64,000 bases of DNA from Pusillimonas sp. T2 (GTDB lineage: Bacteria; Pseudomonadota; Gammaproteobacteria; Burkholderiales; Burkholderiaceae_B): the NCBI RefSeq assembly GCF_002236805.1, contig NZ_NIQA01000010.1, positions 1-64,000 of the forward strand, in the 5' to 3' direction. Under the pieces are notes generated by a model that made no database searches, had not been told where the DNA came from, and was given only the letters and a program-made list of their open reading frames with translations. A program made the position numbers and the translations under genes. Below, in pieces: positions 46,066 through 53,964 of the stretch (the first letter of the stretch is position 1; each line of letters starts with the position of its first letter).

Positions 46066-46953
46066 ATGATAGAGATCGATGTTCATGCCCACCTGGCTCC
46101 GATCCACGGGCCGGGCTTGGTGGGATTACCAGGGGTCGAGTGGAGCGGGGCGGACAGTCGCCTGGTACTTGATGGCCAGGTGATTGGGATGAAAGACTTA
46201 TTCTATCCAGAGCGCTTGCTCCGTTGGATGGATTTGAATGATATTCAAAGGTCGCTGGTGTCAATTCCCCCACCGCTGTACCGGCAGGGCTTGGATCAGG
46301 ACCACGCCTTGCAATGGGTGACCTATGTAAACGACGCGATGCAGATGACTTGCGCGCAGTATCCAGGTCGTCTTGAGGCCTTGTTCTATATGCCCTTAGA
46401 GCATGTGGCATTGCTCGAGACTCTGATGGCTCGTTATGCTGCAGGCGGCTTTCATGGTGTGGCGCTGGCCGCAGGCGGCCACCCCGATATCGTTTACTCG
46501 CGGCCTGAATATGAGCCGCTATGGGGCTTTTTGCATCGTCAAGAAAGTTTTGTCTTCATTCATCCGGGTACTTGCGGTGATTCTCGTCTGGCACCCTTTT
46601 ACCTCGAAAATTTAGTTGGAAATCCCTACGAAACCGGTGTTGCGGCGTCGCATTTGGTTATGGCCGATGTGCCGCGTCGCTTTAGCGGCGTCCGGTTTTG
46701 TTTAGCTCACGCTGGCGGCGTTTTTCCGTGTTTATGCGGTCGTCTCGAGCGAGGCTTCCTGACTCGCCGTCCAGGTGTTGATGTCGACAAACTAGAAGCT
46801 CCCTTGAAGGCAGCGCGTCGTTTCTATGTCGACGGTATCGCCCACAGTGAGGCTGCTCTTGCGCTAGCGCGCGAGACTTTTGGTGCCGACCATATTCTTT
46901 ATGGCTCTGACTGGCCATTCCCCATGGGATTGAAAGATCCCGGCGCTCACTGA
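46066..46953 (+). CDS. ACMSD-like amidohydrolase (amidohydrolase 2), short C-terminus
   Basis: Metal-dependent TIM-barrel hydrolase or decarboxylase of 295 residues. Metal and catalytic residues are visible in DVHAHLAP (5-12), FIHPGT (about 165), LAHAGG (about 210) and YGSDWPFPMG (about 285). The group contains 2-amino-3-carboxymuconate-semialdehyde decarboxylase and aromatic-acid decarboxylases such as 3,6-dihydroxypicolinate decarboxylase. After GSDWPFPMG the protein ends within seven residues, whereas relatives usually continue by some 30-45 residues to a final helix; livH starts 15 bases later. All visible catalytic positions are kept. Confidence 0.85.
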   Translation: MIEIDVHAHLAPIHGPGLVGLPGVEWSGADSRLVLDGQVIGMKDLFYPERLLRWMDLNDIQRSLVSIPPPLYRQGLDQDHALQWVTYVNDAMQMTCAQYPGRLEALFYMPLEHVALLETLMARYAAGGFHGVALAAGGHPDIVYSRPEYEPLWGFLHRQESFVFIHPGTCGDSRLAPFYLENLVGNPYETGVAASHLVMADVPRRFSGVRFCLAHAGGVFPCLCGRLERGFLTRRPGVDVDKLEAPLKAARRFYVDGIAHSEAALALARETFGADHILYGSDWPFPMGLKDPGAH

Positions 46954-46968
46954 ACCTTCGAGGCATCC

Positions 46969-47826
46969 ATGGATTTTTGGCTTTATCAGTTACTGAACGG
47001 ACTGTCGTTCGGGATGTTGCTTTTCTTGTTGTCGGCTGGCCTAGCTCTGATTTTTGGGGTTATGCGTATTCTGAATCTGGCGCATGGCGTTTTTTATGCC
47101 TTTGGTGTTTGGGTAGCGATTGCTGTTTATGGTCATACGAATAGCTTCTGGCTTGCTTTGCTAGCGGGGATTGGTGTGGTGACGCTCATTGGCATTTTTA
47201 TTGAGCGTGTTTTGCTGCGCCGTATTCCTCATGATGAGCTCCCACAGGCCTTGATGACATTTGGCCTCATGCTGATTATTGGCGATCTGGCGCTCTGGAT
47301 CTGGGGCGGGACGCCTCAGACGTTACCACGGCCCGAATGGCTTGCTGGTCCGATCCAAGTGGCTGACTATTACTTTCCTGCCTATCGGGTATTTATGATT
47401 GTTGTCGGTATCGTCATCGGTGCCTTGCTGTGGTATGTCCAGTCAAATACACGCGTCGGTGCATTGATCCGGGCCGCTATTGACGATGCTGAGATTGCGC
47501 AGAGTACCGGTATTAATGTCTCTTTGCTATCTACGGCGACTTTTGCGATTGGTGCTGCCTTAGCCGCTTTCGGTGGCATTGTTGGAGGGCCTATTCTGGG
47601 GGTTCACGTCGGTCTCGAGCTTGAGGTGCTGCTGTTGGCTTTTGTAGTGGTCATTATTGGCGGCTTAGGTAGCCTTAAAGGGGCTTTTGTAGGCGCCATT
47701 ATTGTGGGCATGCTCGACAGTCTGGGCAAAACGTTAATCCCCGAGTTTGCCTTGTTCACCTTGTTCGTTCCGATGGCGCTGATACTTATTTTCCGGCCCA
47801 ATGGGCTGATGGGTGGTAAAGCATGA
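46969..47826 (+). CDS. Branched-chain-amino-acid-type ABC transporter permease (LivH)
   Basis: First inner-membrane permease of the Liv-type importer, 285 residues with about eight membrane helices. GLSFGMLLFLLSAGLALIFGVMRILNLAHG and GGLGSLKGAFVGA are the standard LivH segments. It overlaps livM by ATGA. With the binding protein at 41087 it should form one importer. Confidence 0.93.
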   Translation: MDFWLYQLLNGLSFGMLLFLLSAGLALIFGVMRILNLAHGVFYAFGVWVAIAVYGHTNSFWLALLAGIGVVTLIGIFIERVLLRRIPHDELPQALMTFGLMLIIGDLALWIWGGTPQTLPRPEWLAGPIQVADYYFPAYRVFMIVVGIVIGALLWYVQSNTRVGALIRAAIDDAEIAQSTGINVSLLSTATFAIGAALAAFGGIVGGPILGVHVGLELEVLLLAFVVVIIGGLGSLKGAFVGAIIVGMLDSLGKTLIPEFALFTLFVPMALILIFRPNGLMGGKA

Positions 47827-48773
47827 TGAATACGTTTGATTTTCGGAATTCAGCCCTACCGCTCTTGGTCTTGCTGGCGTTAGTCGTTGTGCCTCTTTTT
47901 GCTGGCTCCTATGTCCAGGGTGTGGTTGTGAAGATGATGGCGTTTGCCTTGTTTGCGGTAAGTCTCAACATCATTCTGGGCTATGGCGGCATGGCGTCGC
48001 TCGGACACGCGGCATTTTTTGGTGTGGGCGCCTATGTAGTGGCAAAAATGTCGACTTCTGGCGTTGATAGCCTTTGGTTACAGCTGTTAGCCGCAGTGCT
48101 TCTGGCGACGGTTACAGCGGCGGTGTTTGGACTGCTGACCTTGCGTGCAAAAGGGGCGTATCTATTAATGATCACGTTGGCGTTGGCGCAAGTTTTGTGG
48201 GGTGTGGCGTATAGCTGGAAGAGTTTTACAGGGGCTGACGACGGTATTCCTGGCATATCCAGACCCGTATCTATCTTTTTGTGGGATTTGTCGACTAGCT
48301 CAGGGTATTACTATTTTGTGCTTGCCGTGTTCACGGTCGTCTTGGCTCTGACTGGGTTGTTTGTCGCCTCCTCGTTTGGCCGCGCCTTGCTAGGGGTACG
48401 CGAAAACGAGCGTCGTATGCTGGTCTTGGGCTATCCCGTTTGGGCCTATAAATACCTTGCTTGTGTTCTCTCCGGTGGCCTGGCAGGGTTGGCGGGCGCC
48501 CTCATGGCCTGGCAGAACGGCTTTGTTGGTCCTAGTTACCTTAGCGTTGCCTATTCGGCCATGGTTCTCATTATGGTCATTCTTGGCGGTGCGGGCACAC
48601 TTTATGGGCCAGTGTTGGGGGCGTTCATCATTATCGGTCTTGAAAACTACATCAGTGGGATCACCGATCGCTGGGTACTTATTTTAGGTCTGATCTACGT
48701 GTTAGTGACTTTATTTGCGCCTAATGGCGTGGTGGGTTTGTTCGCCATGCGTAAAAAGGAGGGTGCATCATGA
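47823..48773 (+). CDS. Branched-chain-amino-acid-type ABC transporter permease (LivM)
   Basis: Second permease, 316 residues, about ten membrane helices. LNIILGYGGMASLGHAAFFGVGAY and LGGAGTLYGPVLGAF are typical LivM segments, the EAA-like loop is GRALLGVRENERRMLVLGYPVWAYK. Overlaps livH and livG by ATGA. Confidence 0.93.
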   Translation: MMNTFDFRNSALPLLVLLALVVVPLFAGSYVQGVVVKMMAFALFAVSLNIILGYGGMASLGHAAFFGVGAYVVAKMSTSGVDSLWLQLLAAVLLATVTAAVFGLLTLRAKGAYLLMITLALAQVLWGVAYSWKSFTGADDGIPGISRPVSIFLWDLSTSSGYYYFVLAVFTVVLALTGLFVASSFGRALLGVRENERRMLVLGYPVWAYKYLACVLSGGLAGLAGALMAWQNGFVGPSYLSVAYSAMVLIMVILGGAGTLYGPVLGAFIIIGLENYISGITDRWVLILGLIYVLVTLFAPNGVVGLFAMRKKEGAS

Positions 48774-49516
48774 ATGCACTTGATATTCGGAGTCTCACAC
48801 TACGTTTTGGTGGTCTCAAGGCAATTGATAGGCTTTCGTTTTCCGTGCCGGTCGGAGAGCGCCTAGTTATTTTTGGGCCCAACGGCGCTGGCAAAACGAC
48901 CCTGTTCAATGTCATCACAGGGCTCTTTTCACCTACCGAAGGGTCGTTACAGATGTTTGGTAAAGATCTGGCCGATCAGGGCGTTTCACAGCGAGTCGCT
49001 ATGGGGTTGGGGCGTACTTTCCAGATCACAACATTGTTTCCACGTTTGACCGTACTCGAAAGCGCGATGTTGGCCATTCAGGCCGGCGAGCCGGGGCGTT
49101 TCAATATGGTTCGTCCCCTAGTGTCATCCCGGGGGATCCGTAGCCGCGCTCTGGCGTTGTTGGATGAGTGGGGCGTTGTAGAGAAGGCCGATACGTTAAC
49201 TATGAGTCTGTCCTATGGCGAGCAACGTCAAGTTGAGCTGGTCCTTGCCCTGGCGCGTAAACCTCGTCTGCTGTTGCTTGACGAACCTGCGGCTGGGTTA
49301 TCTGTGGCCGAGACGGCAAAAGTCGAAGAAATGGTTGCTCGCTTTCCCCGCGACATTACCGTCATGCTGATTGAGCATGACGTGGAGATGGCATTGCGAT
49401 TGGCTGATCGGGTCCTAGTCATGCAGCAAGGGGGGCTGGCTACCTCGGGTACGCCGGACGAAATTCGAAATGATCCGATGGTGGCCGAAATTTATTTTGG
49501 GGCTGAGCATGTCTGA
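48770..49516 (+). CDS. Liv-type ABC transporter ATPase (LivG)
   Basis: ATPase of 248 residues. Walker A GPNGAGKTT (about 36), the family's GLGRTFQITTLFPRLTVLE, signature LSYGEQRQVELVLAL and Walker B LLLLDEPAAGLS are complete. It overlaps livF by 8 bases. Confidence 0.93.
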   Translation: MNALDIRSLTLRFGGLKAIDRLSFSVPVGERLVIFGPNGAGKTTLFNVITGLFSPTEGSLQMFGKDLADQGVSQRVAMGLGRTFQITTLFPRLTVLESAMLAIQAGEPGRFNMVRPLVSSRGIRSRALALLDEWGVVEKADTLTMSLSYGEQRQVELVLALARKPRLLLLDEPAAGLSVAETAKVEEMVARFPRDITVMLIEHDVEMALRLADRVLVMQQGGLATSGTPDEIRNDPMVAEIYFGAEHV

Positions 49517-50219
49517 ATTTTTCTCTGTGACTGGCGTTACTGCGGGTTATGGCGCAAGTACGGTTTTGCACGGTGTGTCGCTGACATTGCAGCCGGGCAG
49601 GATTTGCACGGTCCTTGGCAAGAACGGAGTAGGTAAAACGACGCTGATACGCGCTATAGCAGGCCACTGTCACATCCGCACAGGAAGAGTTGTCATGGGG
49701 CCGCGAGATCTCACTAATCTTCCGGCGCATGAAATTGCTCAGCACCGCGTTGGGTTGGTTCCTCAGGGTCGGCGGCTCTTCCCGACTTTGACGGTTCGAG
49801 AGCACTTGTTGGTTGGTGCGCGCGCTACCGAAGGCCAAGAGCCGGGCTGGAGTATGCATCGGGTCATTGAGTACTTTCCTCGCATTGGCGAACGTTTGAG
49901 CAATCTTGGCAACATGTTGTCTGGCGGCGAACAAAGCATGGTGGCCATAGGGCGCGCCCTGGTGGGCAACCCTAAAGTGTTGCTGCTTGATGAGCCTTCT
50001 GAGGGCTTGTCTCCATTACTGGTGAACCAAGTTGCCGAAGTGTTGCAAACACTACGGGACGAGGGGATTGCTATATTGCTTGTCGAACAGAATTATGGCT
50101 TGGCCATGAAACTGTCCGATCAGATCAACATTATGAGCAAAGGACAGATTGTCCACACCAGCACCCCGGAGCAGCTGAAGGCATCCCCCGAAATTCGGTC
50201 GCAGTTCCTCGGTGTGTAG
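49509..50219 (+). CDS. Liv-type ABC transporter ATPase (LivF)
   Basis: Second ATPase, 236 residues from ATG 49509, which gives the normal LivF length; the frame extends 13 codons further upstream within livG. Walker A GKNGVGKTT, GLVPQGRRLFPTLTVREHL, signature LSGGEQSMVAIGRAL and Walker B VLLLDEPSEGLS are intact. Confidence 0.93.
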   Translation: MSEFFSVTGVTAGYGASTVLHGVSLTLQPGRICTVLGKNGVGKTTLIRAIAGHCHIRTGRVVMGPRDLTNLPAHEIAQHRVGLVPQGRRLFPTLTVREHLLVGARATEGQEPGWSMHRVIEYFPRIGERLSNLGNMLSGGEQSMVAIGRALVGNPKVLLLDEPSEGLSPLLVNQVAEVLQTLRDEGIAILLVEQNYGLAMKLSDQINIMSKGQIVHTSTPEQLKASPEIRSQFLGV

Positions 50220-50246
50220 GTGGCTTATCACTACGAGCACATATTC

Positions 50247-50924
50247 ATGGCGACAAAGAAAGTACCTTCAGACAAGACCCGAGTTCGCAAGGCACCGTCG
50301 TTGACGGAGCAGGCATATACGCTAATAAAAGACAAGATCTTGTCTCTTGAGTTACGGCCGGGTCTGTTTCTCAATGAGGCTGCACTTTGTGCAATGACCG
50401 GGTTTGGACGTATGCCCGTTCACCAGGCGATTCAGCGGCTGCGCATGGAGGGACTCATCGAGGTTATTCCTCGCAAAGGTCTGGTTGTGCGGTTTGACTC
50501 GTTGCACGATATTCTCGAGCTGATCGAAGCACGTTTGACCATGGAGCCTGAAGTAGTCGCACTTGCTGCGCAGCGGGTTACTCCCGAGCAAATAGAGGAG
50601 TTGCGCGGCTTACTTGTGCGGTCCAAGGCCCTTACCAGCCAGACGAAGCGCGATGAGTTTAGTCAAATAGATCACGCATTTCATTCGCTGATCGCCCTGG
50701 CAGCAGGCAATAAGTTTTTAGCCGATGCGCAGCGGCCGCTGCATGATCGTTCGAACATGATGTGGCATTTGCGAGTCATGCCAGACGATGGTTTGGTTGT
50801 TACTCAACGTGAGCACGAGGCAATTCTTGAGGCGATTATTAAGCAAGATGCTCAAGCGGCCCGAGAGGCAATGCGCGCTCACTTGATGTCTCTGCAAAAA
50901 CGGATTCTCAAAGCCTCGGTGTAA
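50247..50924 (+). CDS. GntR-family (FCD) transcriptional regulator
   Basis: Winged-helix regulator with a C-terminal FCD ligand domain, 225 residues. The DNA-binding part reads LTEQAYTLIKDKILSLELRPGLFLNEAALCAMTGFGRMPVHQAIQRLRMEGLIEVIPRKGLVV; the FCD metal/ligand histidines lie in DHAFHSLI and TQREHEAI. ATG 50247 is chosen; a GTG at 50220 right at the livF stop would add nine residues. Being inside the operon it likely responds to a pathway acid and controls the locus, possibly at 30461-30493 or 40988-40999. Confidence 0.9.
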   Translation: MATKKVPSDKTRVRKAPSLTEQAYTLIKDKILSLELRPGLFLNEAALCAMTGFGRMPVHQAIQRLRMEGLIEVIPRKGLVVRFDSLHDILELIEARLTMEPEVVALAAQRVTPEQIEELRGLLVRSKALTSQTKRDEFSQIDHAFHSLIALAAGNKFLADAQRPLHDRSNMMWHLRVMPDDGLVVTQREHEAILEAIIKQDAQAAREAMRAHLMSLQKRILKASV

Positions 50925-50958
50925 AGCAGTGCCGGGGCCGATATTTATAAAGGGTGTA

Positions 50959-52569
50959 ATGATGATCGCAGGTAAAGCACAACGACAGCCCGTGGCAATT
51001 ATTGGGTCGGGTCCGGTGGGTATGATCACGGCGCTGGGTTTAGCCCACTATGGGATCCCCGCCGTAATCTACGAAGATGACACGTCTCTTTCGCTTGATA
51101 CCAAGGCGGGCACGATTCTGACGCGTACACTCGAGGTTCTGCACCGTTATGGTGCTGTTCGTAATGTGCTATCCAAGTCGTTGCGCGTTGAAGAAATTGG
51201 CGAAATCGATCGTCGTACCCAAAAGTCTACATTTCCTGTGTTTCTGGATACCTTGTCTGAAGAGACCCGTTATCCATTTGTAATCAACATGCCGCAGCAT
51301 CATCTCGAGCCGATCTTGTCCGAAGAGATCAAGCGCTCGGGCTTGATCGAAACCAAAATGGGACATCGTCTAGAAGGGTATGAGGACAAGGGAGATCATG
51401 TTGAGCTGACCATCCGTAATGCGGATGGCGTCCTCAAGACCCAAGCTGCTTTTGTGCTGGCTTGTGATGGCGGGCGCTCGACGGTGCGTGAACTGATGGG
51501 TATCCAGGTCGATGGTCATTCGTTACCCGTCAAGTATTCGCTGGTCGATCTTGAGGTCGATTTGGATACCGCAAACCCGCGTGACTATCCTTACTTGTCT
51601 TACTTTGCCGACCCGGAAGAGTGGATGATTTTAGTGCGTCATCCGCATTGCTGGCGTTTTCTATATCCCATGAAGGAAGGGGTCGAAGAGCCAACTGAAG
51701 AAGAATTAAAAGAGAAATCTTTGCGGTTCATTGGTGAGGTAGATAACGTCAAGGTTATCAACAAGGTGACTTATCGTGTCCATCATAGGGTTGCGACTCA
51801 GTGGCGAAGCAATAGGGTTTTCCTTATGGGCGACGCCGCCCACCTGATCACGCCGATGTGGGCTTTGGGCTTGAACACTGGCGTACTAGACGCATCTAAT
51901 CTGCCTTGGCGTCTGACGTGGTTTTTGCGGGGTTGGGCCGACGAATCCATTCTAGATGGCTATGAGCGTGAGCAGAAGCCTCTTGCCGTTCATGGTTCTG
52001 GCGAAATGGCCGAGGCAGCACGTCGCTCAATGGAGAAACGCAGTGATGGGACTGCGGCCATGTCCGACAGTAACTGGCAAAATGCGTATACGCGTACCAT
52101 GCTTGGGGTAAAGCTTGACGTTGTCGGTACTACAAATTGGTCGATGGTGGCCCGTGCGGAGCGGCCTGCTTCTATTGCAGGTGACCGCCTGCCCGATTAC
52201 CTGGTGCATACACCGCAGGGTGAGCAGGCCCGGATTCATGATGTGTGTTCGGGAAAATTTACGGCCCTCTATTTTTGCGACGCCCGTCGCCGGCTGGCTA
52301 TACCCCAGACTCGGTCACCAGCGTTGCAGCATTATCAGGTCTCGCGCTATGACGCACCGCTTGACTCCGGTCTGCGAGATTGCAGCTTACTTGACCCCGG
52401 CAATGCCTTGGCCAAGCGGATGGGGGTGGCCTTGAATACGTTGGTATTAGTACGCCCTGATGAGCACATTGCGGCGATTGTGCCAATTGATGGCGATCCA
52501 GAGCAGGCCGCCAGAATTTATTGTGAAATTACTGGCCGTATGCCGGTTTGCGAGGGATTGTCGCAGTGA
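50959..52569 (+). CDS. FAD-dependent aromatic hydroxylase (PheA/TfdB family)
   Basis: Class A flavoprotein monooxygenase of 536 residues from ATG 50959, preceded by AAGGGTG. FAD fingerprint IIGSGPVGMITALGL (about 12), the DG motif ACDGGRSTVRELMG (about 165) and the GD motif FLMGDAAHLITPMWALGLNTG (about 290) are present, with a C-terminal thioredoxin-like domain as in phenol hydroxylases. It should hydroxylate a phenolic or hydroxy-heteroaromatic ring, producing the diol for the dioxygenase encoded upstream. The end overlaps the SDR start. Confidence 0.88.
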   Translation: MMIAGKAQRQPVAIIGSGPVGMITALGLAHYGIPAVIYEDDTSLSLDTKAGTILTRTLEVLHRYGAVRNVLSKSLRVEEIGEIDRRTQKSTFPVFLDTLSEETRYPFVINMPQHHLEPILSEEIKRSGLIETKMGHRLEGYEDKGDHVELTIRNADGVLKTQAAFVLACDGGRSTVRELMGIQVDGHSLPVKYSLVDLEVDLDTANPRDYPYLSYFADPEEWMILVRHPHCWRFLYPMKEGVEEPTEEELKEKSLRFIGEVDNVKVINKVTYRVHHRVATQWRSNRVFLMGDAAHLITPMWALGLNTGVLDASNLPWRLTWFLRGWADESILDGYEREQKPLAVHGSGEMAEAARRSMEKRSDGTAAMSDSNWQNAYTRTMLGVKLDVVGTTNWSMVARAERPASIAGDRLPDYLVHTPQGEQARIHDVCSGKFTALYFCDARRRLAIPQTRSPALQHYQVSRYDAPLDSGLRDCSLLDPGNALAKRMGVALNTLVLVRPDEHIAAIVPIDGDPEQAARIYCEITGRMPVCEGLSQ

Positions 52570-53297
52570 AAGCAACCTATGATTTTTCCGGACACGTTGT
52601 GCTTGTAGTGGGAGCAGCGTCGGGTATTGGCCGAGAAACTGCATTGGCCTGCGCAGCAGTGGGTGCGCAGGTATTGGCTATGGACATTGACTCCCAAGGT
52701 TTGTCTACTTTGGTCGGCGGGAATATTGATACTTGCAGTATTGATATTGCTGATTCAGGCGCGGTCGATTCGGTAATTCAAGATTGGCAAAAACAGTATG
52801 GTCGTATCGACGCAGCGGTGCTGACCAGCGCAATCCAAAAACGCACTTTGATCGATGAGCTTTCGAATGCTGAGTGGCAGCGTCATCTCGATGTGAATCT
52901 TACTGGCGTGTTTTATCTGTTGCGGGCGCTGTTTCCGATTATGAAGCGCCAGCGTAGCGGTGCGATTGTTACCTTTACGTCGGGTTTGGCTTCGGCTGGT
53001 TGGCCGGGTGCGGCCGCTTATGCTTCAACTAAAGCAGGCATTATTGGGTTGGTTAAGTCGGCAGCACTTGAGCTACGTGCTTTTGGCGTCCGGATCAATG
53101 CGGTATCCCCTGGCTTGGTAGCCACTCCAGTATTTCTTAAGTCGGCAACAGACGACGAACTGGCGATGTACGAAAAGTCGTTGGGGGTTTCGACGCCGGA
53201 CGAGGTGGTACCCAGCCTGATGTTTTTGATTTCTGATAGTGCCAAGACTGTTTCCGGCAATGTTTTCGAGCGCCGTCTTGTCCCTCGTGCAGAATGA
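52566..53297 (+). CDS. Short-chain dehydrogenase/reductase
   Basis: Classical SDR of 243 residues. VVGAASGIGRETAL is the cofactor motif (about 13), SGLAS holds the catalytic Ser and YASTKAG the Tyr/Lys pair (about 150), followed by INAVSPGLVATP. The usual C-terminal GQ.(I/L).VDGG end is replaced by GNVFERRLVPRAE. I start at GTG 52566, which overlaps the monooxygenase stop as GTGA and follows GAGGGA. It is the last gene of the operon; its substrate is probably a pathway alcohol or aldehyde. Confidence 0.85.
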   Translation: MKATYDFSGHVVLVVGAASGIGRETALACAAVGAQVLAMDIDSQGLSTLVGGNIDTCSIDIADSGAVDSVIQDWQKQYGRIDAAVLTSAIQKRTLIDELSNAEWQRHLDVNLTGVFYLLRALFPIMKRQRSGAIVTFTSGLASAGWPGAAAYASTKAGIIGLVKSAALELRAFGVRINAVSPGLVATPVFLKSATDDELAMYEKSLGVSTPDEVVPSLMFLISDSAKTVSGNVFERRLVPRAE

Positions 53298-53503
53298 TTT
53301 TTAGTATGTTTCCGATACTTGCGTGTTGGAGGGGTGACGGCGATGTTAATTAACGCTGATCAAGTACATTGCCCCTTCGACTGCCTTGAGTGTGGGTGGA
53401 CGTTTCGGGGAACGTGACCGCTTTTTACTTTTGGCTAAATGAGAGGTCAAAATAGGGAAATGGGCGGTTAAATTGCGCCGAAATGCCCACTATTGCATCA
53501 CAA

Positions 53504-53830
53504 TCAATCTTTTGGCACTTGCGCTCGTTCGTGCATGCCATAGTCGCGCAGCACCGAGGCAACGCGCAGGCGATAGTTGGCAAATATGCCATTACGGCCC
53601 ATGTTTTGGGCCATGCGATGCTTGTCTTGATTGCGCCATGTACGTACGGCGTCTTCATCTCGCCAGAACGAGAGCGACAGGTACTTGCCTTTTGTGGTCA
53701 GGCTTTCGAAGCGCTCGATGGAGATGAAGCCGTCGATTTTTTCCAGGTCTTGTCGAAGCGACGCAGCAATGTCTAAATACTGATTGGCCTTGTTTTCTGT
53801 TGGCCATACTTCGAAGATGACGGTAATCAC
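53504..53830 (-). CDS. Antibiotic-biosynthesis-monooxygenase (ABM) domain protein
   Basis: A 108-residue dimeric alpha/beta-barrel protein. MITVIFEVWPTENKANQYLDIAASL and the FISIERFES...YLSLSFWRDEDAVRTWRN..HRMAQ segment are typical of ABM proteins, which include heme-degrading and small-quinone oxygenases. It lies 134 bases after the Rieske oxygenase gene in the same direction. Function not assigned. The 206-base gap to the SDR (53298-53503) shows no gene. Confidence 0.8.
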   Translation of the reverse strand: MITVIFEVWPTENKANQYLDIAASLRQDLEKIDGFISIERFESLTTKGKYLSLSFWRDEDAVRTWRNQDKHRMAQNMGRNGIFANYRLRVASVLRDYGMHERAQVPKD

Positions 53831-53964
53831 TGGCTTCTCCTCTTTAAGTACAGTGCGGAGTGAAAGTTATTATGCCTTCGATGAGGTGATGACCGCCGGT
53901 TGCCATGAGGGAGGTCTCCCGCCCCCCGTTGTTTCGAGGCTTAACCCGACACCGCCGCCTTACC

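Noticed and set aside
30605-53297. Mobile element or genomic island borders around the catabolic locus
   Set aside because: No integrase, transposase, tRNA end or flanking direct repeat was recognised; horizontal transfer remains possible but is not shown here.
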